Source of the DNA: an uncultured Litoreibacter sp. | GTDB lineage: Bacteria; Pseudomonadota; Alphaproteobacteria; Rhodobacterales; Rhodobacteraceae | NCBI GenBank assembly: GCA_947501685.1 | Contig: CANMWQ010000001.1 | Location: forward strand, 372,001 to 436,000 | Length of the DNA: 64,000 bases | Direction: 5' to 3' | Part shown: positions 24,916-34,542 of the stretch, piece after piece | How the letters are laid out: every line of letters begins with the position of its first letter | Position numbering within the stretch: position 1 is the first letter of the stretch | Program-made: the position numbers and the translations under genes | Notes under the pieces: generated by a model | The model's input: only the letters and a program-made list of their open reading frames with translations | The model's database searches: none | Told to the model about the DNA's origin: nothing

Positions 24916-26202
24916 TTAGATTTGCTCGATGCGCAGCGCCACGGGGGCGCCGTTCACCACGCCCGTGGCGGGCAGCGCATCAAGGGCCGCGACCAGCGCC
25001 TCCGAAGACGTGGTGTGGGTGACGATCAAGACCGGGGCCATGGCATCTGCGTGGTCATATTGGCGCATCCGGTCAATGGAGACACCCGCATCGCCCAGCG
25101 CCGTGGCCACTTTGGCCAGCGCGCCCGGTTTGTCCTGCAGCGACATGCGCAGATAATAAGGCGCAGGGGTTGCGGCGGCGGCGGTTTTTGGGGCCTCAAG
25201 CGTGGCGGCAGGTTGGCCAAAGGTCGGCAGGCGAATGCCGCGGGCCAGATCCATCACATCCGACATCACCGCGGAGGCCGTGGGCCCTTCGCCCGCACCC
25301 GCGCCGCGCAGCATGATCTGGCCGACGTGATCTCCCTCAAGCACGATCATATTTGTACCGCCATCCAGCTGGCCCAGCGGCGAGGTGGCAGGCACGAGGC
25401 AGGGTGCCATGGATTGCTCCAACCCCCGCCCGGTCATTTGCGCAGAGCCCAAGAGCTTGATTTTAAAGCCCATATCGGCGGCGTGGTTGATGTCCTCGAT
25501 GGTGACATTCTCGATGCCTTCCAGCGCGATCCCGGCGAAATTGACCTGCGTTCCAAAGGCGATGGAGGACAGGATGGCCAGCTTATGGGCCGCATCAATA
25601 CCGCCCACATCAAGCTGCGGGTCGGCTTCGAGATAGCCCAAGCCGTCAGCCTCCGCGAAGACCTCCTTATAGGTGAGGCCCGCGCTTTGCATGCGGGTGA
25701 GGATGTAATTGCACGAGCCGTTCATCACGCCCATGACGCGGGTGATGGTGTTGCCCGCAAGCCCTTCGGTGAGCGCCTTGATGACGGGGATGCCGCCCGC
25801 GACGGCGGCCTCGAAGCGGATGATTTTATTGTGTTTTTCGGCCAGTTCCGCCAAGGCCTGACCGTGCATGGCCAGCATCGCCTTGTTGGCGGTGACCACG
25901 TCCTTGCCTGCTTTGATTGCGGCCTCGGTGGCGGCTTTGGCGGGGCCGTCTTCGCCGCCCATGAGTTCGACAAACACGTCGACATCGTCGCGCTGGGCCA
26001 GCTTGACCGGGTCATCTTCCCACGCGTAGGAGCTGAGATTCACGCCGCGATCTTTCGACTTGGAGCGGGCGGAGACGGCGGTGATCACCACTTCGCGGCC
26101 TGCGCGTGCGCTCAGCAGATCGGCTTTCTGGCGGACGATCTTGACCACACCCGCGCCGACTGTGCCCAGCCCCGCAATTCCAAGACGTAAAGGGTCAGCC
26201 AT
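24916..26202 (-). CDS. hom: Homoserine dehydrogenase
   Basis: A 428-residue homoserine dehydrogenase, which reduces aspartate semialdehyde to homoserine for threonine and methionine. It has the NAD(P) motif GIAGLGTVGAGVVK at residues 8-21, the catalytic region GGIPVIKALTEGLAGNTITRVMGVMNGSCNYILT near 140-170, and DPQLDVGGIDAAHKLAIL near 205. A C-terminal ACT domain (LQDKPGALAKVATALGDAGVSI, about residue 355 on) gives threonine feedback control. It is in line with glpX and preceded by a small lipoprotein gene. Confidence 0.95.
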   Translation of the reverse strand: MADPLRLGIAGLGTVGAGVVKIVRQKADLLSARAGREVVITAVSARSKSKDRGVNLSSYAWEDDPVKLAQRDDVDVFVELMGGEDGPAKAATEAAIKAGKDVVTANKAMLAMHGQALAELAEKHNKIIRFEAAVAGGIPVIKALTEGLAGNTITRVMGVMNGSCNYILTRMQSAGLTYKEVFAEADGLGYLEADPQLDVGGIDAAHKLAILSSIAFGTQVNFAGIALEGIENVTIEDINHAADMGFKIKLLGSAQMTGRGLEQSMAPCLVPATSPLGQLDGGTNMIVLEGDHVGQIMLRGAGAGEGPTASAVMSDVMDLARGIRLPTFGQPAATLEAPKTAAAATPAPYYLRMSLQDKPGALAKVATALGDAGVSIDRMRQYDHADAMAPVLIVTHTTSSEALVAALDALPATGVVNGAPVALRIEQI

Positions 26203-26277
26203 TGGGGGGTCTCCGTTTGGGGCAAGTCAGGGTCGCAGACCTGTTAGCGCTGAATGGGACGGGGTGCAACGTGGCGC

Positions 26278-26586
26278 TTATTGCGACAGCCGGGAGGCGT
26301 TGCGTGCGCCCGCGCGTTCCAGCCGCAAGCGGTCCGCGCCGTCAAAGACGCTGCGGCCCTGAAGGGCTGCGGCGCGGGCTTTGAGACTGGCCACGCGGGC
26401 GGCCAGCGCCTCGGTGTCATCCTCGATGCTGGATTGTCCATTGGCGCGGGCCAGAAGCTGGTCCAGCGGCTCAAGGCTGGGGAAGGGCGCGTCGCTGGCG
26501 GCGGGGCTGATTGTGCTGTCGATATCGGGCAGGCCGGAGGCGCAGGCGGCAAGGATCAGGCAAAGGGGCAAGGCAAGCAGGCGCAT
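26278..26586 (-). CDS. Small predicted lipoprotein
   Basis: A 102-residue protein. The N-terminus MRLLALPLCLILAAC is a lipoprotein signal with lipobox LAAC, Cys15 being the lipidated residue; Ala follows it, so outer-membrane sorting is expected. Residues 55-90 are Ala/Arg/Leu-rich and helical, possibly coiled coil (DDTEALAARVASLKARAAALQGR). I do not recognise the family. It sits 75 nt upstream of hom on the same strand and diverges from the tetR gene. Confidence 0.75.
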   Translation of the reverse strand: MRLLALPLCLILAACASGLPDIDSTISPAASDAPFPSLEPLDQLLARANGQSSIEDDTEALAARVASLKARAAALQGRSVFDGADRLRLERAGARNASRLSQ

Positions 26587-26677
26587 GGGGCGGGGTCCGG
26601 TTCAGCGTGCCTCAACCTAAGGGTTTGGGCCGCGTTGGGCAACCGTGATGGCGGGCCTTTTGGCGGAAACGCTTGAA

Positions 26678-26693
26678 CTGAACGAGCGTTCAG
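26678..26693. promoter_or_regulatory. TetR-type operator palindrome upstream of the tetR gene
   Basis: CTGAACGAGCGTTCAG is a 7-2-7 inverted repeat (CTGAACG / CGTTCAG), the form of many TetR-family operators. It lies 37 nt before the chosen tetR start, in the divergent space facing the lipoprotein gene, so autoregulation is likely. Confidence 0.7.
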
Positions 26694-26729
26694 ATCAGGA
26701 TGGCGGGATGGTATGTATTGTTTCTGCGC

Positions 26730-27341
26730 ATGGCACGTAAAACCGGGTCGCATTCTGACATCACCGGGCCTCGGGTCCGGGAGGCGGCGATCCGGCTGTT
26801 CACGCGGCAGGGCTATGCTGCCGTGTCGATGCGCCAGATTGCAGCCGAGGTGGGCGTGCAGGCGGGCGCGCTTTACCTCTATACGCCGAACAAGCAGACG
26901 CTGCTCTTTGACCTGCTGTTCGAGCAAATGAAAGGCGCGGTGACGGCCTTGCAGGCCGCTGATCTGACAGGCCCTACAGACGTGCAGCTTGAGGGTTTTG
27001 TGCGCGCGCATTTGCGGTATCACTTGGGCGGGACCAGCGGCAGCTTCATCCCCTATACGGAGCTGCGAAACCTGACGGCGGCCAATTACGAGAAGGTCGA
27101 GGTGATGCGGCGGGTCTATGAGGCGGCCCTTGAGGAAATCGTCGTGGCGGGCGCCACATCAGGCCAATTCGCGGTTGAAGACAGCAAGCTGACGACGCTG
27201 GTGCTGATCTCGATCCTGAACGGCGTGCTGACCTGGTACCGGCCCGGTGGGCGGGTCAAGCTGGACGCCGTGGAGGCGCACTACGTTGATATTATTGGAA
27301 AAGCCGTGAAAACTGCGCGGGAGCCCGCCCCGGTAGAGTAG
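26730..27341 (+). CDS. TetR-family transcriptional regulator
   Basis: A 203-residue TetR regulator. The N-terminal helix-turn-helix is clear: REAAIRLFTRQGYAAVSMRQIAAEVGVQAGALYLYTPNKQTLL, residues 13-55. The C-terminal ligand domain is helical, with no recognisable ligand signature. The start at 26730 (MARKTG) is preferred because the other ATG at 26700 is only 7 nt past the operator palindrome. Neither start has a strong ribosome-binding site. It probably represses itself and possibly the divergent lipoprotein-hom unit (inference). Confidence 0.88.
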   Translation: MARKTGSHSDITGPRVREAAIRLFTRQGYAAVSMRQIAAEVGVQAGALYLYTPNKQTLLFDLLFEQMKGAVTALQAADLTGPTDVQLEGFVRAHLRYHLGGTSGSFIPYTELRNLTAANYEKVEVMRRVYEAALEEIVVAGATSGQFAVEDSKLTTLVLISILNGVLTWYRPGGRVKLDAVEAHYVDIIGKAVKTAREPAPVE

Positions 27342-27371
27342 GCGCGGCCCCCAATATGGAAGGGGCCGCGC
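27342..27371. terminator. Strong hairpin between convergent tetR and glyA
   Basis: GCGCGGCCCC and GGGGCCGCGC form a perfect 10-bp stem with a 10-nt loop in the gap between the two convergent genes. There is no T-run on either side, so it may be a transcript-stabilising or bidirectional stop structure rather than a classical intrinsic terminator. Confidence 0.6.
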
Positions 27372-27391
27372 GACGGGCTACAGGCAAAGGG

Positions 27392-28687
27392 TTACAGATC
27401 GGCATAAATCGGGAACTGGCCGCAAAGCGTCAGCACCTCGGCTTTGACCTTGGCCTCGATCTGCGCGTTGCCGTCTTCGCCATTGGCGGCAAGCCCGTCC
27501 ACAACCTCGACGATCCAATCGGCGATCTGGCGGAACTCCGGCTCCGAAAAGCCGCGCGTGGTGCCCGCAGGCGAGCCCAGACGCAGGCCCGAGGTGATCA
27601 TCGGCTTTTCGGTGTCAAACGGGATGCCGTTCTTGTTGCAGGTGATATGCGCGCGGCCCAAGGCTTTCTCGGCGGCGTTGCCTTTGACGCCTTTGGGGCG
27701 CAGATCGACCAGCATGACATGGGTGTCCGTGCCGCCGGTGACGATGTTCAACCCGCCTTTGATCAGCTGATCGGACAGCGCCTGCGCGTTCTTGATCACT
27801 TGGGTCTGATAGTCTTTGAAACCGGGCTCCAGCGCCTCTCCGAAGGCCACGGCCTTGGCGGCGATGACATGCATCAAAGGCCCGCCCTGAATGCCGGGGA
27901 AGATGGCGGAGTTGAACTTTTTGGCCAATGCTTCGTCATTGGTCAGGATCATGCCGCCGCGCGGGCCGCGCAGGGTTTTATGCGTGGTCGTGGTGGCCAC
28001 ATGCACATGCGGGAAGGGCGAGGGGTAAACGCCCGCTGCGATCAGCCCTGCGAAATGCGCAACATCTGCCAGCAGATACGCGCCGATCTTGTCGGCAACG
28101 GCGCGGAATTTTGCGAAATCCAGCTGGCGCGGGATGGCGGAGCCGCCTGCGATGATCATCTGTGGCTTATGCTCAAGGGCCAGCGCTTCAAGCTGGTCGT
28201 AATCCACATCCAGCGTGTCTTCGCGCACACCGTATTGCACCGCGTTAAACCATTTGCCCGACTGGTTCGGCTTGGCCCCGTGGGTCAGGTGGCCACCCGC
28301 ATCAAGGCTCATGCCCAGAATGGTGTCGCCAGGCTGCAAGAGCGCCTGAAACACACCTTGGTTGGCCTGAGAGCCGGAGTTCGGCTGCACATTGGCGAAA
28401 CCGCAATCAAACAGCTTGCAGGCGCGCTCAATGGCTAGGTTCTCGGCCACGTCCACATATTGGCAGCCGCCATAATAACGCAGCCCCGGATAGCCTTCGG
28501 CGTATTTGTTGGTCATCACCGAGCCTTGGGCCTGCATAACGGCTTTGGAGACGATGTTCTCGGAGGCGATCAGCTCGATCTCCTCGCGCTGGCGGCCAAG
28601 TTCCGAGGTGATGGAGCCAAACAGCTCCGGGTCGCGCTCGGAGAGCTCTTGGGTAAAAAATCCGGTGTCACGATGCGAGGCGTTCAT
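27392..28687 (-). CDS. glyA: Serine hydroxymethyltransferase
   Basis: A 431-residue PLP enzyme that interconverts serine and glycine while loading or unloading methylene-tetrahydrofolate. The PLP lysine is in [16 protein letters not shown] near residue 238. Also visible are [27 protein letters not shown] and [11 protein letters not shown] in the first 110 residues. Start at 28687 ([11 protein letters not shown]), with a GGAGC box about 6-10 nt upstream on the minus strand; the ATG at 28759 adds unrelated residues. It feeds one-carbon units and glycine, relevant to the methylamine-type chemistry elsewhere in the window. Confidence 0.96.
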   Translation of the reverse strand: MNASHRDTGFFTQELSERDPELFGSITSELGRQREEIELIASENIVSKAVMQAQGSVMTNKYAEGYPGLRYYGGCQYVDVAENLAIERACKLFDCGFANVQPNSGSQANQGVFQALLQPGDTILGMSLDAGGHLTHGAKPNQSGKWFNAVQYGVREDTLDVDYDQLEALALEHKPQMIIAGGSAIPRQLDFAKFRAVADKIGAYLLADVAHFAGLIAAGVYPSPFPHVHVATTTTHKTLRGPRGGMILTNDEALAKKFNSAIFPGIQGGPLMHVIAAKAVAFGEALEPGFKDYQTQVIKNAQALSDQLIKGGLNIVTGGTDTHVMLVDLRPKGVKGNAAEKALGRAHITCNKNGIPFDTEKPMITSGLRLGSPAGTTRGFSEPEFRQIADWIVEVVDGLAANGEDGNAQIEAKVKAEVLTLCGQFPIYADL

Positions 28688-28900
28688 GGGGCAGCTCCTT
28701 ATAGCGGTCACGTGATAGTGTCTCTGGCGATGTTGCGCCTCCCTTAAGCTGAAATGCATGAGCGGTGAAGCGGTTATTACGACGCAGGTCTTAGCAATTG
28801 CGGCAGGTCATTATGAATCGTGCTCATATGTCCGAGGCATCTCAGGCCTTGTCTTTTGGGCCGCAGGGCGCAATCAATTGGCGCAGGGAGCCGCTAAATC

Positions 28901-29668
28901 ATGCCCAAGATTGAGAAAATTGCCTTCATGGCCTCCGACACCCATGTCGCCGAAGATGCGCTTCGGGCGCTCAAATCGCGCTATGGCCATGTCCCGGCTG
29001 AAGAGGCGGACGTGATCGTGGCCCTGGGGGGGGACGGGTTCATGCTGCAAACGCTGCAATCAACCCAAAGCCTGGACACGCCGGTCTATGGCATGAATCG
29101 CGGCACGGTCGGCTTTTTGATGAACGAATTCAACGACACCGGGTTGACCGCGCGGCTGGCTGACGCGCAAGAAGAGAAGATCAACCCGTTGCGTATGGAG
29201 GCCGAATGCGAAGACGGCACCACGCGCACAGCGCTGGCGATCAACGAGGTGTCCTTGCTGCGGGCGGGGTCTCAGGCGGCACGGCTGAAAATTTCTGTCG
29301 ACGGGCGCGAGCGCATGGCGGAGCTGATCTGCGACGGGGCGCTGGTCTCTACGCCTGCCGGATCGACCGCCTATAACTATTCCGCGCATGGCCCGATCCT
29401 GCCTATTGGCTCGGATGTGCTGGCGCTGACAGCCATGTCGGCCTTCAGGCCAAGGCGCTGGCGCGGCGCGTTGCTGCCCAAATCCGCGAAAGTGCGCTTT
29501 GACGTGTTGCACCCGGAGAAACGCCCGGTGATGGCGGATGCGGATGGGCGCTCGGCCGGGAATGTGCTGTCGGTGGAGATCATGTCGGACCCAAGCGTGA
29601 CCCACCGGATCCTGTTTGATCCCGGCCACGGGCTGGAAGAACGGCTGATCCGCGAGCAATTTGTATAA
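28901..29668 (+). CDS. nadK: NAD kinase
   Basis: A 255-residue ATP-NAD kinase that makes NADP. The catalytic GGDG motif is in VIVALGGDGFMLQTL near residue 40, and the second conserved stretch TPAGSTAYNYSAHGPIL near 150 is intact, as is GTVGFLMNEF near 68. Somewhat short, as usual in alphaproteobacteria. It is divergent from glyA, with 213 nt between them, and lies 62 nt ahead of the NADP-dependent malic enzyme, a sensible pairing. Confidence 0.93.
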   Translation: MPKIEKIAFMASDTHVAEDALRALKSRYGHVPAEEADVIVALGGDGFMLQTLQSTQSLDTPVYGMNRGTVGFLMNEFNDTGLTARLADAQEEKINPLRMEAECEDGTTRTALAINEVSLLRAGSQAARLKISVDGRERMAELICDGALVSTPAGSTAYNYSAHGPILPIGSDVLALTAMSAFRPRRWRGALLPKSAKVRFDVLHPEKRPVMADADGRSAGNVLSVEIMSDPSVTHRILFDPGHGLEERLIREQFV

Positions 29669-29693
29669 AGGGCTCTGGCGGCGCATTCCAAGA

Positions 29694-29711
29694 TAGTTTA
29701 ATATTAAACTA
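29694..29711. promoter_or_regulatory. 18-bp perfect palindrome upstream of maeB
   Basis: TAGTTTAATATTAAACTA is a perfect 18-bp palindrome between nadK and maeB, ending 19 nt before the maeB start codon. Its length and AT-rich form suit a MarR- or similar dimeric regulator, placed where binding would block transcription or ribosome loading. Confidence 0.65.
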
Positions 29712-29730
29712 CTTTTGAAAAGGGGGATTT

Positions 29731-32040
29731 ATGTCGGGCGATAAAAGCGAGACAGCCGCAGAAACACGGCGTCAGAAACAGCGACAATCGGCGCTGGATT
29801 ACCATCAGTTCCCCAAACCCGGTAAGCTGGAAATACGCGCGACCAAGCCGCTGGCCAATGGCCGCGATCTCGCCCGCGCCTATTCGCCCGGCGTGGCTGA
29901 GGCCTGCCTAGAGATCAAAGCGGATGCGGCGACGGCGCGGGACTATACCTCGCGGGGCAATCTGGTGGCGGTGGTCACCAACGGCTCCGCCGTGCTGGGA
30001 CTGGGCAATATTGGCGCGCTCGCCTCAAAGCCGGTGATGGAGGGCAAGGCGGTTTTGTTCAAGAAATTCGCCGATATCGACTGTTTCGACATCGAGCTGA
30101 ACGAGACCGACCCCGAAAAGCTAGCCGACATTGTCTGCGCGCTGGAGCCAACCTTCGGCGCGATCAATCTCGAAGACATCAAATCCCCGGATTGCTTCGT
30201 GGTCGAAAAACTGTGCCGCGAGCGGATGAACATCCCCGTCTTTCACGATGATCAGCACGGCACCGCGATTGTGGTCTCGGCGGCGGCGACCAATGCGCTG
30301 CGTCTGGCGGGCAAATCCTTTGAGGAGATCAAGGTGGTCTCCACCGGTGGTGGGGCGGCGGGGATTGCGTGTTTGAACATGTTGTTGAAACTGGGCGTGA
30401 AGCGCGAAAACGTCTGGCTCTGCGACATTGCCGGGCTGGTTTACGAGGGCCGAACGGAGGAGATGACGGAGCAAAAGGCAGACTACGCGCAGGCTTCAGA
30501 GCTGCGGACACTCGACGACGTCATTGAAGGCGCGGATTTGTTTCTGGGCCTGTCCGGGCCGGGTGTGCTGACGCAGGCGCATGTGAAAAAGATGGCGGCC
30601 AAGCCGATTATTTTTGCGCTGGCCAACCCGACGCCGGAAATCCTGCCGGACCTCGTGCGCGAGGTAGCACCTGACGCGATCATTGCCACGGGGCGCAGCG
30701 ATTTTCCAAATCAAGTCAACAACGTGCTGTGTTTTCCCTTCATATTCCGCGGCGCGCTGGACGTAGGCGCAACCGACATCAATGATGCGATGAAAATCGG
30801 CTGCGTGGAGGGCATTGCCGCTTTGGCGCGCGCCACAACAAGTGCCGAGGCCGCCGCCGCCTATCGCGGCGAGGAGATGACCTTCGGGCCCGATTACCTG
30901 ATCCCCAAACCGTTCGACCCGCGCCTGATGGGCGTGGTGGCAACAGCGGTGGCCAAAGCCGCCTGCGACAGCGGCGTGGCGACGCGGCCAATAGGGGATA
31001 TCGAGGCCTATAAGGAGGGGCTCGACGCCTCCGTGTTCAAATCCGCGCTGATCATGCGACCTGTCTTTGAGGCGGCGGCCACGCAATCGCGCCGGATCGT
31101 CTTCACCGAAGGCGAAAGCGAGCGTGTCATGCGCGCGGCCAACGCGATGCTGGAGGAAACCACGGAGAAGCCGATCCTCATCGGGCGGCCTCGTGTCATT
31201 GAGGCCCGCGCGGAGAAGCTTGGGCTGAGCATGCGGCCGGGCGTGGATTTTGATCTGGTGAACCCCGAAAAAGACGCGCGTTACCGCGACTATTGGCAGA
31301 CCTACCACAAGCTGATGGCGCGGCGCGGCGTCACACCCGATCTGGCCAAGGCGATCATGCGCACCAACACCACGGCCATTGGCGCGGTGATGGTCCATCG
31401 CGACGAGGCGGATTCGATGATCTGCGGCACGTTCGGGCAATATCTGTGGCATCTGAACTATGTCAGCCAAATTCTGGGCGGCGGGGCAGAGGCGCTGCAT
31501 CCGGTGGGGGCTTTGTCTTTGATGATTTTGGAAGACGGCCCGCTTTTTGTGGCCGATACGCATGTCCATGCCGAGCCCTCTGCCGAGCAGATTGCCGAGA
31601 CGGTGATTGCGGCGGCCCGTCATGTGCGCCGCTTTGGGGTCGAGCCGAAAATCAGCCTCTGTTCGAACTCGCAATTTGGCAATCTCGATTCGGTCACCGG
31701 CGCGCGGATGCGTGCGGCGCTCGACGTTTTGGACAGCGCGCCGCGCGATTTTGCCTATGAGGGGGAGATGCACACGGATGCCGCCCTTGATGCAGAGCTG
31801 CGCGCGCGAATTTTTCCCGATGCGCGATTTGAAGGTGCTGCGAATGTGTTGGTCTTTGCCAACACGGACGGGGCCTCGGGCGTGCGCAACATCCTGAAAA
31901 TGAAAGGCGGCGGGCTGGAGGTCGGACCCATCCTGATGGGGATGGGCAACAAGGCGCATATCGTGACGCCGTCGATCACCGCGCGCGGTTTGCTGAATGT
32001 CGCGGCCATCGCGGGGACGCCTGTTGCCACCTACGGGTAG
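29731..32040 (+). CDS. maeB: NADP-dependent malic enzyme with phosphotransacetylase-like C-terminus
   Basis: A 769-residue MaeB-type protein. The N-terminal 430 residues are malic enzyme ([56 protein letters not shown]), decarboxylating malate to pyruvate with NADP. The C-terminal 320 residues are a phosphate-acetyltransferase-like domain that in known homologues is regulatory, sensing acetyl-CoA, rather than catalytic. It has an AGGGGG ribosome-binding site 5 nt before the ATG, and an 18-bp palindrome upstream. It supplies pyruvate and NADPH during growth on C4 acids. Confidence 0.95.
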   Translation: MSGDKSETAAETRRQKQRQSALDYHQFPKPGKLEIRATKPLANGRDLARAYSPGVAEACLEIKADAATARDYTSRGNLVAVVTNGSAVLGLGNIGALASKPVMEGKAVLFKKFADIDCFDIELNETDPEKLADIVCALEPTFGAINLEDIKSPDCFVVEKLCRERMNIPVFHDDQHGTAIVVSAAATNALRLAGKSFEEIKVVSTGGGAAGIACLNMLLKLGVKRENVWLCDIAGLVYEGRTEEMTEQKADYAQASELRTLDDVIEGADLFLGLSGPGVLTQAHVKKMAAKPIIFALANPTPEILPDLVREVAPDAIIATGRSDFPNQVNNVLCFPFIFRGALDVGATDINDAMKIGCVEGIAALARATTSAEAAAAYRGEEMTFGPDYLIPKPFDPRLMGVVATAVAKAACDSGVATRPIGDIEAYKEGLDASVFKSALIMRPVFEAAATQSRRIVFTEGESERVMRAANAMLEETTEKPILIGRPRVIEARAEKLGLSMRPGVDFDLVNPEKDARYRDYWQTYHKLMARRGVTPDLAKAIMRTNTTAIGAVMVHRDEADSMICGTFGQYLWHLNYVSQILGGGAEALHPVGALSLMILEDGPLFVADTHVHAEPSAEQIAETVIAAARHVRRFGVEPKISLCSNSQFGNLDSVTGARMRAALDVLDSAPRDFAYEGEMHTDAALDAELRARIFPDARFEGAANVLVFANTDGASGVRNILKMKGGGLEVGPILMGMGNKAHIVTPSITARGLLNVAAIAGTPVATYG

Positions 32041-32041
32041 C

Positions 32042-32136
32042 GGTGCGGCTGCGCCGCGCATGATGTTTTGTGCTCTTGGGGAACTTTGCTCCCCGCCGCA
32101 CGGGCAGCCCCTCAAGAGTATTTTTGAAGCAGTGAT
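32042..32136 (+). repeat. Dispersed structured element B, copy 1
   Basis: It starts 2 nt after the maeB stop. It contains hairpin 1 (GCGGC-TGC-GCCGC), hairpin 2 (GGGGA...TCCCC) and the 3' signature AGTATTTTTGAAGCAGTGAT. Here the 5' GTGCGGC can also pair with GCCGCAC, enclosing hairpin 2. Related copies lie at 40270-40367 and 58801-58884. Confidence 0.85.
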
Positions 32137-32208
32137 AGGGTGAGTTGGGCCTTGTCACTGCGCGGGCTTGGCGGCAAAACTGGCGTCAGGTTTTCGGGAG
32201 GAGATGTG

Positions 32209-34101
32209 ATGGGTTACGCAGAAGTGTACCGGGAGTGGCAGAACGACCCCGAGGCGTTCTGGATGGCACAGGCGGATGCGATTGACTGGGACCGCGCGCC
32301 CTCCAAGGCTTTGTTTGATGACAATGCGCCGCTTTATGAATGGTTCAAGGACGCGCAGGTCAACACCTGCTGGAACGCCGTGGACCGCCATGTGGAGGCC
32401 GGGCGCGGGGCGCAGACGGCGATCATTTATGACAGCCCGGTGACAGACACGATGCGCCACATCTCCTATGCGGAGTTGCAGGGCGAGGTGGCGTCGCTTG
32501 CGGGGGCCTTGGCGGGCAAGGGGATCGTGTCGGGCGACCGGGTCATTATCTATATGCCGATGGTGCCGGAGGCCTTGGTGGCGATGCTGGCCTGTGCCCG
32601 GATCGGGGCTGTGCATTCCGTAGTCTTCGGCGGCTTTGCGGCCAATGAGCTGGCGGTGCGGATTGATGACGCAACGCCCAAAGCGGTGATCGCGGGCTCT
32701 TGCGGGATCGAGCCGGGGCGGGTGGTGGAGTACAAACCGCTGCTGGACGGTGCGATTGAGTTGGCCTCCCATAAGCCTGACTTCTGTGTGGTCTTGCAGC
32801 GCGAAGAGGCGCGGGCCTCCATGGTGGAGGGGCGCGATTTTGACTGGCACGAGATGCAGCAGGGGGTTGCGCCCGCGCCTTGCGTGCCTGTCTCGGGCGA
32901 TCACCCGGCTTATATCTTGTACACGTCTGGGACCACCGGCGCGCCGAAAGGTGTGGTGCGGCCCACCGCCGGGCATCTGGTGGCGCTGAACTGGACGATG
33001 AAAAACATCTACAATGTCGACCCCGGCGAGGTCTTTTGGGCCGCCTCCGATGTGGGCTGGGTCGTGGGGCATAGCTATATCTGCTACGCGCCGCTCATTG
33101 CGGGCAACACCACGGTGGTCTTTGAGGGCAAGCCCGTGGGGACGCCGGATGCCAGCACCTTTTGGCGGGTCATTTCCGACCATAAGGTGAAGAGCTTCTT
33201 CACCGCGCCGACCGCGTTCCGGGCTGTCAAACGCGTGGACCCGAAAGGCGCGTTCATGAAGGGTCATGACCTGTCTGAGCTGCGCGCGATCTATCTGGCA
33301 GGGGAACGCGCCGACCCCGACACAATCGAGTGGATCGAGCAGCTGACGGGCAAGCCGGTCTATGACCATTGGTGGCAGACCGAGACGGGCTACACCATCG
33401 CGGGCAACCCCGCGGGGTTGGAAGCGCTGCCCGTAAAGATCGGCTCGCCCACCGTGGCGATGCCGGGCTATGACGTGCAGATTTTGGATGAAGGCGGGCA
33501 TGAAATGCCTGCGGGCGCGCTGGGGGCGATTGCGGTGAAACTGCCTCTGCCGCCCGGCACTTTGCCGACGCTGTGGAACGCCGAGGACCGCTTCCGCAAA
33601 AGTTACCTCACGGCTTTTCCCGGCTATTACGAGACCGGCGATGCGGGCATGAAGGACGAAGACGGCTACCTGTGGATCATGGCGCGCACCGATGATGTGA
33701 TCAACGTGGCTGGCCACCGGCTGAGCACGGGCGGCATGGAAGAGGTGCTGGCGGGTCACAAGGACGTCGCCGAATGCGCGGTGATCGGCGTGGCGGACGA
33801 GCTGAAGGGGCAATTGCCGCTGGGGCTTCTCTGCCTGACGGACGGGGTGAACCGGCCGCACGACGAGGTGGTGGCGGAGGTTGTGGCCCGCGTGCGCGAC
33901 AAGATCGGGCCGGTGGCCGCGTTCAAGCTGGCGCTGGTGGTGGACCGGCTGCCAAAGACGCGTTCGGGCAAGATTTTGCGCGGCACCATCGCGGCGATTG
34001 CCGACGGGCGGGAGTTCAAGCCGCCAGCAACCATCGACGACCCGGCCATTCTGGACGAGCTGACCGAGGCGCTGAAGACCATCGGCTATCCCAAAACGTA
34101 A
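32209..34101 (+). CDS. prpE: Propionyl-CoA synthetase
   Basis: A 630-residue AMP-forming acyl-CoA synthetase of the propionyl/acetyl-CoA group. The ATP motif is YILYTSGTTGAPKGVVRP near residue 235, with further motifs YDHWWQTETGYTI near 385 and YYETGDAGMKDEDGYLWIMARTDDVINVAGHRLST near 470-505. The acetylatable Lys in PKTRSGKILRGT near 588 is present. The N-terminal MGYAEVYREWQNDPEAFW matches PrpE. The start at 32209 has GGGAGGAG just upstream. It activates propionate for entry into the methylmalonyl-CoA route; meaB at 57.8 kb belongs to the same pathway. Confidence 0.93.
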   Translation: MGYAEVYREWQNDPEAFWMAQADAIDWDRAPSKALFDDNAPLYEWFKDAQVNTCWNAVDRHVEAGRGAQTAIIYDSPVTDTMRHISYAELQGEVASLAGALAGKGIVSGDRVIIYMPMVPEALVAMLACARIGAVHSVVFGGFAANELAVRIDDATPKAVIAGSCGIEPGRVVEYKPLLDGAIELASHKPDFCVVLQREEARASMVEGRDFDWHEMQQGVAPAPCVPVSGDHPAYILYTSGTTGAPKGVVRPTAGHLVALNWTMKNIYNVDPGEVFWAASDVGWVVGHSYICYAPLIAGNTTVVFEGKPVGTPDASTFWRVISDHKVKSFFTAPTAFRAVKRVDPKGAFMKGHDLSELRAIYLAGERADPDTIEWIEQLTGKPVYDHWWQTETGYTIAGNPAGLEALPVKIGSPTVAMPGYDVQILDEGGHEMPAGALGAIAVKLPLPPGTLPTLWNAEDRFRKSYLTAFPGYYETGDAGMKDEDGYLWIMARTDDVINVAGHRLSTGGMEEVLAGHKDVAECAVIGVADELKGQLPLGLLCLTDGVNRPHDEVVAEVVARVRDKIGPVAAFKLALVVDRLPKTRSGKILRGTIAAIADGREFKPPATIDDPAILDELTEALKTIGYPKT

Positions 34102-34155
34102 GTTGCGGAGCGCTCTTGCGCGGCGCAAGATAGGCTCAGCTTTAGAGGAGACGAC

Positions 34156-34542
34156 ATGGACCTGCTCGACCAAGCGCGGGCGGTGCGCGAGAACGCGCAT
34201 GCGCCCTATTCGAATTTCAAGGTAGGCGCGGCGCTGCGCAGCGCGTCGGGGGCGGTGTTCACCGGCTGCAATGTGGAAAACGTGGCCTACCCCGAAGGCA
34301 CCTGTGCCGAGGCCGGGGCCATCGCTGCCATGTGTGCGGCGGGAGAGTATGAAATCGCAGAAATCGCGGTGATTGCCGACAGCCCGACCCCCGTGCCGCC
34401 CTGCGGCGGGTGCCGCCAGAAGATCGCGGAATTTGCCGATGCCGCCGTGCCGGTGACGCTGGCCACGACGGGGGGCGAGGCGCAGGTAACGTCTGTGTCG
34501 GCTCTGCTGCCGGGGGCTTTTGATGCGAGCCATATGAGCTGA
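34156..34542 (+). CDS. cdd: Cytidine deaminase
   Basis: A 128-residue zinc-dependent cytidine/deoxycytidine deaminase. The metal site is visible as TCAEAGAI near residue 53 (Cys-Ala-Glu) and PPCGGCRQKI near 87 (two Cys), and FKVGAALRSASGAVFTGCNVEN is the substrate region. GAGGAG precedes the ATG. It is the first gene of the nucleoside-salvage operon; its TGA overlaps the deoA ATG by one base. Confidence 0.95.
   Translation: MDLLDQARAVRENAHAPYSNFKVGAALRSASGAVFTGCNVENVAYPEGTCAEAGAIAAMCAAGEYEIAEIAVIADSPTPVPPCGGCRQKIAEFADAAVPVTLATTGGEAQVTSVSALLPGAFDASHMS

Noticed and set aside
24922-26190. A 422-codon plus-strand frame opposite hom
   Set aside because: Antisense of a well-conserved gene; low-complexity Gly/His/Arg translation.
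30496-32115. A 539-codon frame opposite maeB
   Set aside because: Same reason: an antisense shadow of a gene with full malic-enzyme motifs.
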